DNA of 64,000 nucleotides from Pseudohongiella sp. (GTDB lineage: Bacteria > Pseudomonadota > Gammaproteobacteria > Pseudomonadales > Pseudohongiellaceae): the NCBI GenBank assembly GCA_030651695.1, contig JAUSCD010000015.1, forward strand, positions 221,408 to 285,407. Direction: 5' to 3'. The notes beneath the pieces were generated by a model. The model did no database searches, was not told the DNA's origin, and was given only the letters and a program-made list of their open reading frames with translations. Positions 54,085 to 63,907 of this stretch are shown here, piece after piece. The first letter of the stretch is position 1. Each line of letters begins with the position of its first letter. The translations under genes were made by a program, and so were the position numbers.

Positions 54085-54846
54085 ATGTACCTGCAATATT
54101 TCGGATTTTCCAATCAGCCTTTCAGCGACACTCCCGATGTTCGCTTATTCTGGGAGGATCACTGTTCGCAACTGATTTTTAAGTCCTTGCTGCAAGGATT
54201 TGCCGAAAAATCCATACTCCAGCTGGTCATTGCAGAACCGGGACTGGGAAAGTCTGTGCTATGCAGACGCCTGCTTAACAGCCTTCGGTCACACCGATCG
54301 CGTTACAACGTTCTGTTTATGCCGTTTCCCAATCTCACGGTGACGGAGCTGCTGAGCTCCGCTATGGCGTCTACTGATTGCAGTCGACACAAAGTACTGA
54401 TTATTGATGAAGCGCAAGCACTTTCAGACTCGTCCCTGCGGGAATTGATGGAGGCTTTGAAACAACAGGACAGCAATGATCCTGAATTGCAGATCGTATT
54501 ATTTGCTCAGCCGGAACTTGTTGATAAATTGGCTGATCCTGAGTTTGAGCAAATAGAACTGCTGGTATCCAAACGTTTCGACCTCCCGCCGCTGACTGCT
54601 GAGCAGACTGCCGCATATATTAACAATCGCCTTACACTGACTGGCGTTCCTCCCGAAACCCTTATGAATCATGAGCTTGCCAAGCTGGCATACAAGTTCA
54701 CTGGCGGCATTCCCCGCCTGATCAACACACTGATGAGAAAATCGTTACTGCACGCCTACGAAGATCAAAGCCCAACTCTCTCAGCAGATCATTTAAGCCG
54801 CGCTGCGCTGTCCACAGCTGCAACCGTGCCTGGTACCGTTGACTGA
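54085..54846 (+). CDS. ExeA/MshM-like AAA ATPase
   Basis: 253 residues. It opens MYLQYFGFSNQPFSDTPDVRLFW, the family signature. Walker A is AEPGLGKSVL and Walker B is VLIIDEAQAL, with the FTGGIPRLINTL arginine-finger/sensor segment near the end. Relatives (ExeA, MshM, GspA) assist assembly of type II secretion or type IV-like pilus secretins. There is no membrane anchor or peptidoglycan-binding domain, and no secretion or pilus genes are in the window, so its partner is unknown. Confidence 0.88.
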   Translation: MYLQYFGFSNQPFSDTPDVRLFWEDHCSQLIFKSLLQGFAEKSILQLVIAEPGLGKSVLCRRLLNSLRSHRSRYNVLFMPFPNLTVTELLSSAMASTDCSRHKVLIIDEAQALSDSSLRELMEALKQQDSNDPELQIVLFAQPELVDKLADPEFEQIELLVSKRFDLPPLTAEQTAAYINNRLTLTGVPPETLMNHELAKLAYKFTGGIPRLINTLMRKSLLHAYEDQSPTLSADHLSRAALSTAATVPGTVD

Positions 54847-54953
54847 TATATAATCCGCGCCTGCGTTAGATTTACTAGTGCTGCGCAAGGCTGCAACTGA
54901 TGCGACACGCTCAGTCATTGCAGTACTTGGTACAACAAGGTCAGGGTGACAGA

Positions 54954-55733
54954 ATGCCAAAAAATATATGGGAGCAACTTCAACAGGAAGCCCGCGAGCT
55001 TATTTCTCGCGAACCTCTGATGGCCAGTTATGTATATGCCTGTGTGCTAAACCATCGCAGCCTGAGTTCTGCCTTGAGTTATCTGCTGGCACATAAATTA
55101 TCTAACTATGTGATGTCGCCGGTAGCCATCAGAGAATTGATTGATGAAGCATTCAGAGAAACACCTCAAATAGTTGACTATGCTGCGTTCGATATTCAGG
55201 CAGTCTACGACCGTGATGCTGCAACCAACGACTACCTGCCAGTAATCCTTTACCTGAAAGGTTATCAGTCCATTCAGGTTCACCGTGTAGCCCATTCACT
55301 CTGGAACAAAGGGCGCAAAGATCTCGCTCTCTATCTACAGAGCCGCAACTCGGAAGTATTCGGGGTTGATATACATCCCGCTTGCGTCATGGGCAAAGGC
55401 ATCATGTTTGACCACGCCACCGGTATCGTGATCGGAGAGACAACCGTTATTGAGGACGATGTGTCTCTGATGCAATCTGTCACTCTCGGTGGCACAGGCA
55501 ATGAACAGGGCGATCGTCATCCGAAGATTCGCTCCGGTGTGCTGATATCTGCGGGCGCAAAGGTACTGGGCAATATCGAGATTGGACGTAGTGCGAAAAT
55601 TGGCGCTGGCAGTGTGGTATTAAAAGACGTGCCGCCTTATACCACTGTTGTTGGTGTACCGGCTCACAGGGTCGGAAAACCCTGTGATGAAAATCCGGCG
55701 CACACGATGGATCAATTGGTTGATAGCGAGTAG
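54954..55733 (+). CDS. cysE: Serine O-acetyltransferase
   Basis: 259 residues from the ATG at 54954 (AGGGTG about eight bases upstream); the longer frame from 54900 is less like CysE. It acetylates serine with acetyl-CoA for cysteine synthesis. An N-terminal helical domain (about 1-130) precedes the left-handed beta-helix: VDIHPACVMGKGIMFDHATGIVIGET, then SVTLGGTGNEQGDRHPKI, then KIGAGSVVL. H in FDHATG is catalytic. The C-terminus is somewhat short, which may matter for inhibition by cysteine and CysK binding. Confidence 0.96.
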   Translation: MPKNIWEQLQQEARELISREPLMASYVYACVLNHRSLSSALSYLLAHKLSNYVMSPVAIRELIDEAFRETPQIVDYAAFDIQAVYDRDAATNDYLPVILYLKGYQSIQVHRVAHSLWNKGRKDLALYLQSRNSEVFGVDIHPACVMGKGIMFDHATGIVIGETTVIEDDVSLMQSVTLGGTGNEQGDRHPKIRSGVLISAGAKVLGNIEIGRSAKIGAGSVVLKDVPPYTTVVGVPAHRVGKPCDENPAHTMDQLVDSE

Positions 55734-55757
55734 CGGCCCCGGCCTGCTGCATGCCAG

Positions 55758-57137
55758 CTAGAGATTCTCTTCAGCAAACGCGGCGAGTGCTGAACGCGGT
55801 ACGCCTTGAAGCTGGAGATTGCCACCATGTGCAAAATGTTTAAAACGCTCGGTAAGATAGGTCAGACCTGAACTGGTCGGACTCAGATAAGGCGTATCAA
55901 TCTGAGCCAGATTTCCCAGACAAACAACCTTTGATCCAGTGCCCGCGCGCGTGACAATCGTTTTCATTTGATGCGGCGTCAGGTTCTGACATTCATCTAT
56001 CAATATCAGGCTGTGTTGAAAACTCCGGCCCCGGATATAGTTCAGTGACTTGAATTGCAACGGGACTTTAGCCAGCACGTAATCGATACTGGATGAGCTG
56101 TTCATGTCGTCGAGATGCAGCGCCTCCAGATTATCGGTGATGGCGCCCAGCCATGGCTCCATTTTTTCAGCCTCTGTACCGGGCAAAAATCCGATATCCT
56201 CGTCCAGGCCTTGTGTACTGCGGGTAGCGATAATTCGCCGGAATTGTTTACTGGCCAGTGTCATGTCAATTGCTGCCGCCAACGCCAGAATTGTTTTACC
56301 TGAACCGGCTGCGCCCGTCAGATTGACAAGATGAACTGTGGGATCCAGCAGCAGATCCAGTGCCATGGCCTGGTAGATGTCCCGTGGATAAAGCCCCCAG
56401 GCTTCGCGCTGCAGCATGCGCTCACGATCCTGATGTTTGACCACCACTACGTCCGGATCCACTTCAATAACCCGACCGATAAATCCGGCTTCATCCAGGA
56501 AAAACTGGTTCGGGTATACCTCGTGTTTGATGCTGTCGCGCCGCAATCTGTGAAAAGTCTCACCGGCGTGAGTTTGCTCGGTTTCAACCGATTGAATGTC
56601 GTCCCAGAAACTGCCGGGAAATTCAATATAACCTTTGTGCAGCTGATTGATATCACTTACCAGTTGGTCAGTATGATAGTCCTCAGCCTCGATGCCACAC
56701 GCTCTGGCCTTAAGCCGCATATTGATATCTTTTGAGACCAATATGACTTTATTGGCTGGTGATCTGGAGTGCTTGAGTTCAGCAACAGCATTGAGGATCT
56801 TGTTGTCGTTAAGATGTAGCGGGAGAATTTCACGTATAGCCGGCGAATCTGTCATCAGCACGCTGAGATATCCAAGGCCGGGCAGATTTTTGCCGCGATT
56901 GATCAGTACTCCACGCTCGATTTCCTCCGTCGGCGCATCGGCAAGAATTCTGTCAAGCTCTCGGATTGCATGTCGTGCATCGGCAGCAAGCGCACCACGG
57001 CCACTCTTGAGCTTATCCAGCTCCTCCAGAACAGTCATGGTGATAATCAGATGGTGTTCGTCAAAATTCCAGATTGCGGAAGGGTCGTGAATAAGGACAT
57101 TGGTATCTAGAACATAATAGATTGTGCTGGATGTCAC
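55758..57137 (-). CDS. PIN-PhoH ATPase/RNase (PhoH2 type)
   Basis: 459 residues. An N-terminal PIN nuclease domain (about 6-140) has D11 (YVLDTNVLIH), later E39/D41 (LEELDKLKS) and a metal-binding DXXLL-like region, so it looks intact. The PhoH P-loop domain has GAAGSGKT at 275-282 and ILIDECQNLTP (about 384-394). Such PhoH2 proteins unwind and cleave RNA and are sometimes partnered with an antitoxin PhoAT; no small partner gene is visible here. phoH of E. coli is PhoB-controlled, but I see no clear Pho box before this gene. Confidence 0.92.
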   Translation of the reverse strand: MTSSTIYYVLDTNVLIHDPSAIWNFDEHHLIITMTVLEELDKLKSGRGALAADARHAIRELDRILADAPTEEIERGVLINRGKNLPGLGYLSVLMTDSPAIREILPLHLNDNKILNAVAELKHSRSPANKVILVSKDINMRLKARACGIEAEDYHTDQLVSDINQLHKGYIEFPGSFWDDIQSVETEQTHAGETFHRLRRDSIKHEVYPNQFFLDEAGFIGRVIEVDPDVVVVKHQDRERMLQREAWGLYPRDIYQAMALDLLLDPTVHLVNLTGAAGSGKTILALAAAIDMTLASKQFRRIIATRSTQGLDEDIGFLPGTEAEKMEPWLGAITDNLEALHLDDMNSSSSIDYVLAKVPLQFKSLNYIRGRSFQHSLILIDECQNLTPHQMKTIVTRAGTGSKVVCLGNLAQIDTPYLSPTSSGLTYLTERFKHFAHGGNLQLQGVPRSALAAFAEENL

Positions 57138-57206
57138 GGGGCGGCCTCCAATGCTCGAGTGTCTCCAATACTATGACACTATTCCCCACGTTTGACAGCA
57201 TTGTGA

Positions 57207-57238
57207 CAACAGACTCAGTTGATTAACTGAGTCTGTTG
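57207..57238. other. Perfect 14-bp inverted repeat
   Basis: CAACAGACTCAGTT GATT AACTGAGTCTGTTG. It follows oadB directly on the minus strand. There is no T run on that side, so it may stop or stabilise the transcript rather than be a classical terminator. Confidence 0.75.
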
Positions 57239-57243
57239 CTAAT

Positions 57244-58374
57244 CTAGCCTACAAGCTGTATCAGGACCCCGGCAGCAACAGCAGACCCTATCACCCCCGC
57301 GACATTCGGGCCCATGGCATGCATCAAAAGGAAATTGTGCGGGTTGGCTTCCATACCAAGTTTGTTGGCGACACGAGCCGCCATTGGCACAGCCGATACT
57401 CCTGCCGCGCCGATCAGAGGATTCACTTTGCTGGCAGAAAATACATTCATCAGCTTGGCCATCAAAACGCCTGATGCTGTGCCCATGGAAAAAGCGACGA
57501 TACCCAGAGCCATGATGCCCAGTGTGCTCGGCAACAGGAACTGATCAGCAACCAGTTTTGAACCTACAGCCAGACCCAGCATGATGGTTACAATATTGAT
57601 AAGAGCGTTCTGTGCGGTTTTGGAAAGTCGATCGACTACGCCGCTTTCCCGCATCAGATTACCCAGACAGAACATCCCCAGCAGCGGAGCGGCACTGGGT
57701 ATTACCAATGCAACCAGAATCAGCAACAACAGCGGGAACAGTATTTTTTCTCTGCGCGAAACCGGCCGTAGCTGTGTCATCTCGATGCGGCGTTCTGCTT
57801 GCGTGGTTAACGCACGCATAATTGGGGGCTGGATCAGCGGTACCAGCGCCATATAAGAATAGGCTGCCACTGCAATGGCACCTAACAGTTCGGGAGCCAG
57901 TACACCGGCAACATAAATGGCAGTAGGTCCGTCTGCGCCGCCTATGATACCAATGGCTGCAGCCTGCCTGACGGTAAAATCAAACCACCCCAGGTCTGAC
58001 AAAAACAAAGCGCCCAGCACGGTCGCAAAAATACCAAATTGCGCTGCCGCGCCCAGCAAGAGTGTCTTGGGGTTCGCAAGCAATGGACCGAAGTCCGTCA
58101 TGGCGCCTACACCCAGAAAAATGAGCAATGGAAACATGGTTGTTTCCAGACCCATGGCGTAAAACTGCGCCAGAATACCGTTACCAACAGCAATATCTAC
58201 ACCCGGAATATTCGCTAAAATACCGCCAAACCCAATAGGAAGTAGCAGCAGTGGTTCAAATTTTTTGCTAATGGCCAGATATAATAAAAAGCCGCTAATC
58301 AGCAGCATTACGAATTGGTCAAATTCAATCTGATAAATACCAGTCGATTGCCAGAGCTCGACAAATTGATCCAT
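57244..58374 (-). CDS. oadB: Na+-pumping oxaloacetate decarboxylase, beta subunit
   Basis: 376 residues, about 10 membrane helices. It carries the Na+ channel coupled to decarboxylation of carboxybiotin. [35 protein letters not shown] contains the conserved Asp-rich region, and [16 protein letters not shown] follows, both typical of the beta subunit. Starts five bases after the oadA stop: a tight operon. Confidence 0.96.
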   Translation of the reverse strand: MDQFVELWQSTGIYQIEFDQFVMLLISGFLLYLAISKKFEPLLLLPIGFGGILANIPGVDIAVGNGILAQFYAMGLETTMFPLLIFLGVGAMTDFGPLLANPKTLLLGAAAQFGIFATVLGALFLSDLGWFDFTVRQAAAIGIIGGADGPTAIYVAGVLAPELLGAIAVAAYSYMALVPLIQPPIMRALTTQAERRIEMTQLRPVSRREKILFPLLLLILVALVIPSAAPLLGMFCLGNLMRESGVVDRLSKTAQNALINIVTIMLGLAVGSKLVADQFLLPSTLGIMALGIVAFSMGTASGVLMAKLMNVFSASKVNPLIGAAGVSAVPMAARVANKLGMEANPHNFLLMHAMGPNVAGVIGSAVAAGVLIQLVG

Positions 58375-58378
58375 TCCC

Positions 58379-60169
58379 TTACTCCAGCGCGATCAGAATA
58401 TCGCCAGCGTTGATGTTGTCACCGTCAGCGACCATAACAGCTGCGATAGTGCCGGCACGGTTACAGCGAATTTCTGTTTCCATTTTCATGGCTTCCATTA
58501 TCAGGATAACTTCACCATCCGCTACTTCCTGGCCCGCTGACACCAGTACGGTCTGGACTAACCCCGACAGCGGTGCTTTAACTTCATGACTGGCTGCCGC
58601 CGGACTTTTTTGTGCCGGGACTGCTTTGTTTACTGTCTCACTGATTTGAGAGACATCACCGCCGTCTGTCACCCTTACTACATACGCTCGGCCATCCACC
58701 TCTATTGTGTAGACGCCCGGCTTGTCATTGGTATCCGACTGCACTGTCTGGCGCGCCACCTCCGCATCGGGCGCACCATCAGGCACCGGCTCAAACGCAG
58801 AAGGGTTGTTTCTGTTCTGGAAGAATTTTAGTGCAGGCTGTGGGAACAGAGCATAGGTGAGCGTGTCGTCGATATCGTTTTTGAGTTCGAATTTTTTTTC
58901 TTTAGCTAAATTTGCAAGCTCAGCATGTAATTTTTGATACTCTGGTGACAACATGTCTGCCGGGCGACACGTCAGCGGTTGTGCAGCGCCTAACACGCGC
59001 TTTTGCAACTCCGCGTCCACAGGGGCTGGTGTAGCGCCGTACTCACCTTTTAAAACGCCTTCGGTTTCTCTGGCGATATTTTTGTACCGCTCACCTGACA
59101 ACACATTAATGACAGCCTGGGTGCCGACAATCTGCGAGGTCGGCGTCACCAGTGGGATGTATCCAAGGTCCTTGCGCACACGTGGAATTTCTTCCAGCAC
59201 TTCGTCCATGCGGTCTGTGGCTTTTTGTTCGCGCAACTGATTTTCGAGATTGGTCAGCATGCCGCCCGGCACTTGCGCTACCAGGATTCGTGAGTCAATT
59301 CCTCTGAGAGCACCTTCAAAGCGAGCGTATTTTTTCCTCACCTCACGGAAATATGATGCGATCTCCTCGAGCAGCACAATGTCCAGACCCGTCGCTCGGT
59401 CAGTGCCTTCCAGCATAGCAACCATGGTTTCAGTTGGCGTATGACCGTAAGTCAAACTCATGGAGGAAATGGCCGTATCCAGATTATCGATACCCGCCTC
59501 TACCGCTTTGATATAGGTAGCTGTGGATAAACCGGTTGTTGCATGACACTGCATATGTACCGGAATAGAAATTGTGCGCTTCAGTTCGGTTATAAGCTCA
59601 AAAGCCGTGTAGGGAGCAAGCAATCCAGCCATATCTTTGATACACAGGGAATCCGACCCCATGTCTTCGATTTCGCGTGCCATGCTTAGCCAGGTATCCA
59701 GCGTATGCACCGGGCTGACCGTATAGGAAATGGTGCCTTGAGCATGTCTTCCCTGCTTTTTTACTGCTTTGACAGCCGTTTGCAGATTGCGCATGTCATT
59801 CATTGCGTCAAAAACGCGGAATACATCTACCCCGTTGACTGCTGCACGCTCTACAAAGCGATCCACAATATCGTCGGCATAGTGTCGGTATCCCAGAATA
59901 TTCTGGCCCCGGAAAAGCATTTGCTGCGGGGTATTGGGCATGGCTTTCTTCAGCTCGCGAATTCTCTCCCATGGATCCTCGCCCAGAAAACGTATGCAGG
60001 CATCGAATGTTGCGCCTCCCCATGACTCCAATGACCAAAAACCAACTTTATCCAGCTTGCCGGCTATTGGCAGCATGTCGTCAAGCCTCAGGCGCGTAGC
60101 AAAAAGAGACTGGTGCGCATCACGCAGCACCACATCGGTCAGACCAAGAGGCTGTTTAGAAATTGTCAT
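58379..60169 (-). CDS. oadA: Oxaloacetate decarboxylase, alpha subunit (biotin)
   Basis: 596 residues from the ATG at 60169. It moves CO2 from oxaloacetate to biotin. The carboxyltransferase domain begins [17 protein letters not shown], with metal-binding residues including [16 protein letters not shown] domain follows to about residue 460, then a Pro/Ala linker and a biotinyl domain. The biotin lysine lies in [11 protein letters not shown] near residue 560. The subunit is soluble and binds OadB and OadG at the membrane. Confidence 0.96.
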   Translation of the reverse strand: MTISKQPLGLTDVVLRDAHQSLFATRLRLDDMLPIAGKLDKVGFWSLESWGGATFDACIRFLGEDPWERIRELKKAMPNTPQQMLFRGQNILGYRHYADDIVDRFVERAAVNGVDVFRVFDAMNDMRNLQTAVKAVKKQGRHAQGTISYTVSPVHTLDTWLSMAREIEDMGSDSLCIKDMAGLLAPYTAFELITELKRTISIPVHMQCHATTGLSTATYIKAVEAGIDNLDTAISSMSLTYGHTPTETMVAMLEGTDRATGLDIVLLEEIASYFREVRKKYARFEGALRGIDSRILVAQVPGGMLTNLENQLREQKATDRMDEVLEEIPRVRKDLGYIPLVTPTSQIVGTQAVINVLSGERYKNIARETEGVLKGEYGATPAPVDAELQKRVLGAAQPLTCRPADMLSPEYQKLHAELANLAKEKKFELKNDIDDTLTYALFPQPALKFFQNRNNPSAFEPVPDGAPDAEVARQTVQSDTNDKPGVYTIEVDGRAYVVRVTDGGDVSQISETVNKAVPAQKSPAAASHEVKAPLSGLVQTVLVSAGQEVADGEVILIMEAMKMETEIRCNRAGTIAAVMVADGDNINAGDILIALE

Positions 60170-60269
60170 TTTCAGGAAACCCTTTTTGTTTTGGTGTCGC
60201 GGTTCATCCCGAACCAACTGGTATTTCAGAAATTACTGCGTTGCAGATGTACCTGCCCACAAGCTCAGT

Positions 60270-60557
60270 TCATTTAACGTCAGATCTGTGCTTACGAATT
60301 GCAGCAGTGATCACAGCAAGCAGCCGGGGGTCATCCGCAACAGTCTGTTGGTTGCTGCCCGCCCGGGGGGAGGCTGCAGCCCTGCCATTGCGACCTGAGC
60401 TTGCATATCCTTTCGGAGCTACCGCTGTTGAAGGAGTAAAACGTCGTAAGATAGCGGACATTGCTGTCGTCAGCACTACCAGCATCAGGAGAAACGAAAA
60501 TACAAAGCCCATGCCGAACATGGCCAAATTTAACCCTTCCGCAAGCAGGTTGGACAT
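60270..60557 (-). CDS. oadG: Oxaloacetate decarboxylase, gamma subunit
   Basis: 95 residues. One membrane helix (LAMFGMGFVFSFLLMLVVLTTAMSAILRRF starts about residue 11), a P/A/G/S-rich middle and a polar tail, DPRLLAVITAAIRKH, which is the usual OadG end. It assembles the complex and binds a zinc ion in studied systems; the final residues here are short on histidine. First gene of oadGAB, with 100 bases to oadA. Confidence 0.88.
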   Translation of the reverse strand: MSNLLAEGLNLAMFGMGFVFSFLLMLVVLTTAMSAILRRFTPSTAVAPKGYASSGRNGRAAASPRAGSNQQTVADDPRLLAVITAAIRKHRSDVK

Positions 60558-60767
60558 CGCATATCTCCCAAATTATCAGCAGACACGGATCATACTAAAT
60601 AATGACTACAGGCGCTAACCCGTTAACAGCAAGAACCATTCGGCAGGATTCCGGCCGTATTGATCGGATCCTCTTCAATCCAACCCAAAATGCAGGACCA
60701 GAGGGCTTGTTGTAAGCGTCCCTGAGAGCTAAGCTGCCTGCAAATTGATTCAAGTGGAAAATTTAAA

Positions 60768-61346
60768 ATGCTAATTCTGATTGCAGGGCTGCTGATATTC
60801 CTTGGTGTTCACTCAATAAATATAGCTGCACCTGCCAGAAGGCATGCGCTTGCAGAGAGTCTGGGCGCCACAAAGTGGAAACTGATTTACTCGGTTGTCT
60901 CGCTATTGGGATTACTCCTGATTATTAACGGTTATGCGGCTGCCCGCATGTCGCCGACGTGGTTGTGGATGCCACCAACAGGACTCAGACACCTTGCCTT
61001 ACTGCTGACGGTTCCTGCTTTTATATTGCTAGTCGCCGCCTACGTGCCCGGGAACAGAATTAAGGCGAAACTGGGACATCCCATGTATGTTGCAGTGAAA
61101 ATCTGGGCTTTTGCGCACTTGTTGGCAAACGGTAGTGCGGCCGATGTGCTGTTGTTCGGCAGCTTCCTGATATGGGCTGTCGCCGGCTTTGCTGTCAGCC
61201 GTCGCCGGGACCGTGTGGCCGGAATCCAGCGTCCTGCCGGAACTGCAAAGGGCGATATCACTACAGTAGTAATCGGTCTGGTGAGCTGGGCCGTATTTGC
61301 AATGTTCCTGCATACCGCGCTGATCGGAGTAAGCCCGTTGCCCTGA
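60768..61346 (+). CDS. nnrU: NnrU family membrane protein
   Basis: 192 residues, about six membrane helices. GVHSINIAAPARRHAL, GHPMYVAVKIWAFAHLLANG and FGSFLIWAVAGFAVSRRRDR are the family signatures. NnrU was found in denitrifiers next to nitric-oxide-metabolism genes; many NnrU-like proteins occur without denitrification and their role is open. No nor or nir genes lie nearby. The fold resembles the isoprenylcysteine/MAPEG-like and cytochrome-related NnrU/ZISO group. Confidence 0.85.
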   Translation: MLILIAGLLIFLGVHSINIAAPARRHALAESLGATKWKLIYSVVSLLGLLLIINGYAAARMSPTWLWMPPTGLRHLALLLTVPAFILLVAAYVPGNRIKAKLGHPMYVAVKIWAFAHLLANGSAADVLLFGSFLIWAVAGFAVSRRRDRVAGIQRPAGTAKGDITTVVIGLVSWAVFAMFLHTALIGVSPLP

Positions 61347-61383
61347 GAGCACGGGAAGAAGGCTCCCGCGACACTGTCAGAGA

Positions 61384-61420
61384 TAAAAAGGGGTTGCGGT
61401 TTTGAAGTGCACCCCTTTTA
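61384..61420. terminator. Bidirectional terminator
   Basis: AAAAGGGGT and ACCCCTTTT flank a 16-base loop, between the convergent nnrU and the DUF5916 gene. Confidence 0.6.
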
Positions 61421-61458
61421 ATTTGAACATCAACCTGTTAGCGAGGGCTTCCCCCGTT

Positions 61459-63687
61459 TCAGAAGCGGAAAGTGTACTTGAACTTAACACTCAGATCGGA
61501 AAAAGCGCTTTCAAATCTGTTGTTTTTGTCCTTGTCCTGCATGTTGTAGTTCAATACAACGAATCCTTCTTGCCCGGCCTTTGGAATCCATTGTAATCGG
61601 GTATTGATACCAACTTCCTCAGACAGGTTGTCGTACTGAACCAGATTGATCCAGTAAAGCGTTGACGAAAATGCAACCTGGGTTGAGACCGACGTCAGAC
61701 GAGTAATGAAATCACCCTGAGGCAAACTTATATCATTCCAGTCGTAGTTGATGGATGCCACAAAGTAGCGTGATTGATTCCATGATACTGAACCATTCAG
61801 ATTGGTTCTTGTGCCGTTATAGAAATCTCCGCCCTGATAAGAAAAGCTGCCAGAAAACTCTCGCTGCCCACCTGTCCCCACACTAAACTGATATTCGTTA
61901 AACTGGTAATCACCGGGCAGAATAGAGACCTGACGTGCTGGCGACGAGTATAGTGTAAACGGCTGCAACACCACTTCTCTGTTTGTGGTATAGCTGGCAC
62001 TGACAGAATCACGTGTATTGGTTTGAAGCTCTGCCAGGCGATATACAAATACTTCGCTTTGCAATCCTCCGTCAATCACTTCTATACGTTGCGCATCAAC
62101 ACCACTGAATATAGACTGAAGTACGTCGCCTCCAAAAAAATGTGTGTATCCTAAATCTCCGGTAAGATCCCTGACGTTTGATCGATTGACATAGCCCATG
62201 GCGGGATTGAAGTTACGTTGAACTTCCTTGTATGCCATTCTGCTACGCCAGCCAGTATTGTTCGGCAAACGAAGGCCGAATCCATACGATGCATCATCTC
62301 CGCTCATACCTGGTGTATCAGAGACCTGGTACCATGCATCTGCTTCAAATTGCCTCCCATTAGACAACTGATTGTTCAGATATTTAAAATCAACACCAGC
62401 TACACTGTTATCCCTGTTTGATCCAGGATCACCATTTGTGTAAATAAACCCAAGACTGGAATCATTGAGCACATTGGCGGACACACGCGTAATAAACAAA
62501 TCTGAACTATCTACCGGCCCGAACTCATCTTGTCGAATGGCAAGTGTTCCTATGTTCCAACGACCAACACGGCCGCTTATTCGTCCACCATAGTTGATAT
62601 CAACAGGAGCCCCGGTCTGGCTCAAACCCAGCTTTCGCGAAAAAAACGGCCGGGCGTTTTCACGTGCACCTTGCGAAGTCGCGTTATTGCCTCCAGCCAT
62701 CCCGCCAATATTTCCAAACTGGAACAGATCCGAATCATTCAAAAAGAAATCTCGTTTCTCCGGGAAAAACAGGTTGAAGCGTGTGAGGTTAACCTGCCTG
62801 CTGTCTACTTCAGTGGCTGAAAAATCAGTGTTGATTGTCAGCGCTGCATTTAGCGAGGGTGTAATACGATAAAATGCGTCAAGAGACGGTACATAATCAG
62901 TCTTTTTGCTGACAGGATCATATCGACGCTGCCTGTTTACGGCCATAGAAGGAACTAGATCAAGCCCTACTCCCTTGCTTAAGCCGGTCATACCGGTCAT
63001 TTGCCCTGAAATGCTCGGATTGTAGGTTCGGTTTTGTGAAACCCATGCCATTTCTTCGCCACGACGTCGAATAGCCCGACCAAAATTAAAGCCCCAGGTT
63101 TCAATCGCAGGATCAAAAGGTATCGACTTGAACGGAATTTCTATTTCGGCGACCCAACTCTTGCCATCAACATTGGCAGCAACGTCCCAGATTGTATTCC
63201 AGTCCAGAGAAAATGAACTGACACTGGTATACAACGCGTCGTGACGGGCTGCGTTCAGGTTCGTTTCGAAGCGATAGCCTGCGCGGCGGGAATTAAAGGG
63301 GTCGAGAATCACCACTAGCCTGTCGTCCGACGGCATCCCTAAACCGTGTCTGATAACCGGTGCTGCGATCAACTCAGGCTCGCTATCAAACATACGAGCT
63401 CCGATGTACAGAGCATCGTCCGTGTAAACCACATAGACTTCTGTACGCTCTGAAGTCGGCGTGCCATTGCCAGGCCGTGTCTGGTGGAAATCGGTGATTA
63501 CTTCTGCCTGTGACCAGACAGCGTCATCCAGCACGCCGTCGATCACGGGAGGCACGTCCACGCGTATTGCTCTGAATTGTTTCTGTGTATTTACGGAGGC
63601 AGGCGCAGTTTCTTGAGCCAATGAGTGCGTCGTATACAACGCCGTTACTACTGCCAACCAAAGCGCACATCGACCCGCTGCTACCAT
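61459..63687 (-). CDS. CBM9-like/DUF5916 outer-membrane protein
   Basis: 742 residues. A signal peptide (about 1-25, ending SLAQE) is followed by a CBM9-like beta-sandwich (about 40-215; PPVIDGVLDDAVWSQAE, VYVVYTDDALYIGARMFD, VAEIEIPFKSIPF) and a DUF5916 beta-barrel with FNLFFPEKRDFFLNDSDLFQFG, the family hallmark. It ends in an aromatic strand (FKYTFRF), typical of outer-membrane barrels. Function unknown; the family is common in marine gammaproteobacteria and Bacteroidetes. The upstream region is AT-rich and adjoins the rRNA terminator. Confidence 0.85.
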   Translation of the reverse strand: MVAAGRCALWLAVVTALYTTHSLAQETAPASVNTQKQFRAIRVDVPPVIDGVLDDAVWSQAEVITDFHQTRPGNGTPTSERTEVYVVYTDDALYIGARMFDSEPELIAAPVIRHGLGMPSDDRLVVILDPFNSRRAGYRFETNLNAARHDALYTSVSSFSLDWNTIWDVAANVDGKSWVAEIEIPFKSIPFDPAIETWGFNFGRAIRRRGEEMAWVSQNRTYNPSISGQMTGMTGLSKGVGLDLVPSMAVNRQRRYDPVSKKTDYVPSLDAFYRITPSLNAALTINTDFSATEVDSRQVNLTRFNLFFPEKRDFFLNDSDLFQFGNIGGMAGGNNATSQGARENARPFFSRKLGLSQTGAPVDINYGGRISGRVGRWNIGTLAIRQDEFGPVDSSDLFITRVSANVLNDSSLGFIYTNGDPGSNRDNSVAGVDFKYLNNQLSNGRQFEADAWYQVSDTPGMSGDDASYGFGLRLPNNTGWRSRMAYKEVQRNFNPAMGYVNRSNVRDLTGDLGYTHFFGGDVLQSIFSGVDAQRIEVIDGGLQSEVFVYRLAELQTNTRDSVSASYTTNREVVLQPFTLYSSPARQVSILPGDYQFNEYQFSVGTGGQREFSGSFSYQGGDFYNGTRTNLNGSVSWNQSRYFVASINYDWNDISLPQGDFITRLTSVSTQVAFSSTLYWINLVQYDNLSEEVGINTRLQWIPKAGQEGFVVLNYNMQDKDKNNRFESAFSDLSVKFKYTFRF

Positions 63688-63865
63688 TACGCCGCCCTCA
63701 AATATTTTTACATTCCAGAGAAAATCTCAAGATCGTAAGTTTAGGCCAAACCTGTTGTTATGTAACGAGTTTCAGGGGAGTTTGGAGGCACTGAAAATGT
63801 GATTTTTTTTAACACACTGTAATAAACCGAAATATACAGAACTTTCGGTTAAATATTCACCATAA

Positions 63866-63906
63866 AAAAAGGGCCATCCCCGTTGGGATGGCCCTTTTCG
63901 CTTTTT
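63866..63906 (-). terminator. rRNA operon terminator
   Basis: AAAAGGGCCATCCC CGTT GGGATGGCCCTTTT: a 14-bp perfect stem with T run on the minus strand, directly after the 5S gene. Confidence 0.9.
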
Positions 63907-63907
63907 A

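Noticed and set aside
60170..60217. Upstream TTG start for oadA
   Set aside because: The added 16 residues are basic, not part of OadA, and there is no better ribosome site; the ATG at 60169 is preferred.
61384..61420. Riboswitch
   Set aside because: It is only a short stem with a T run between two convergent genes, so a terminator is enough.
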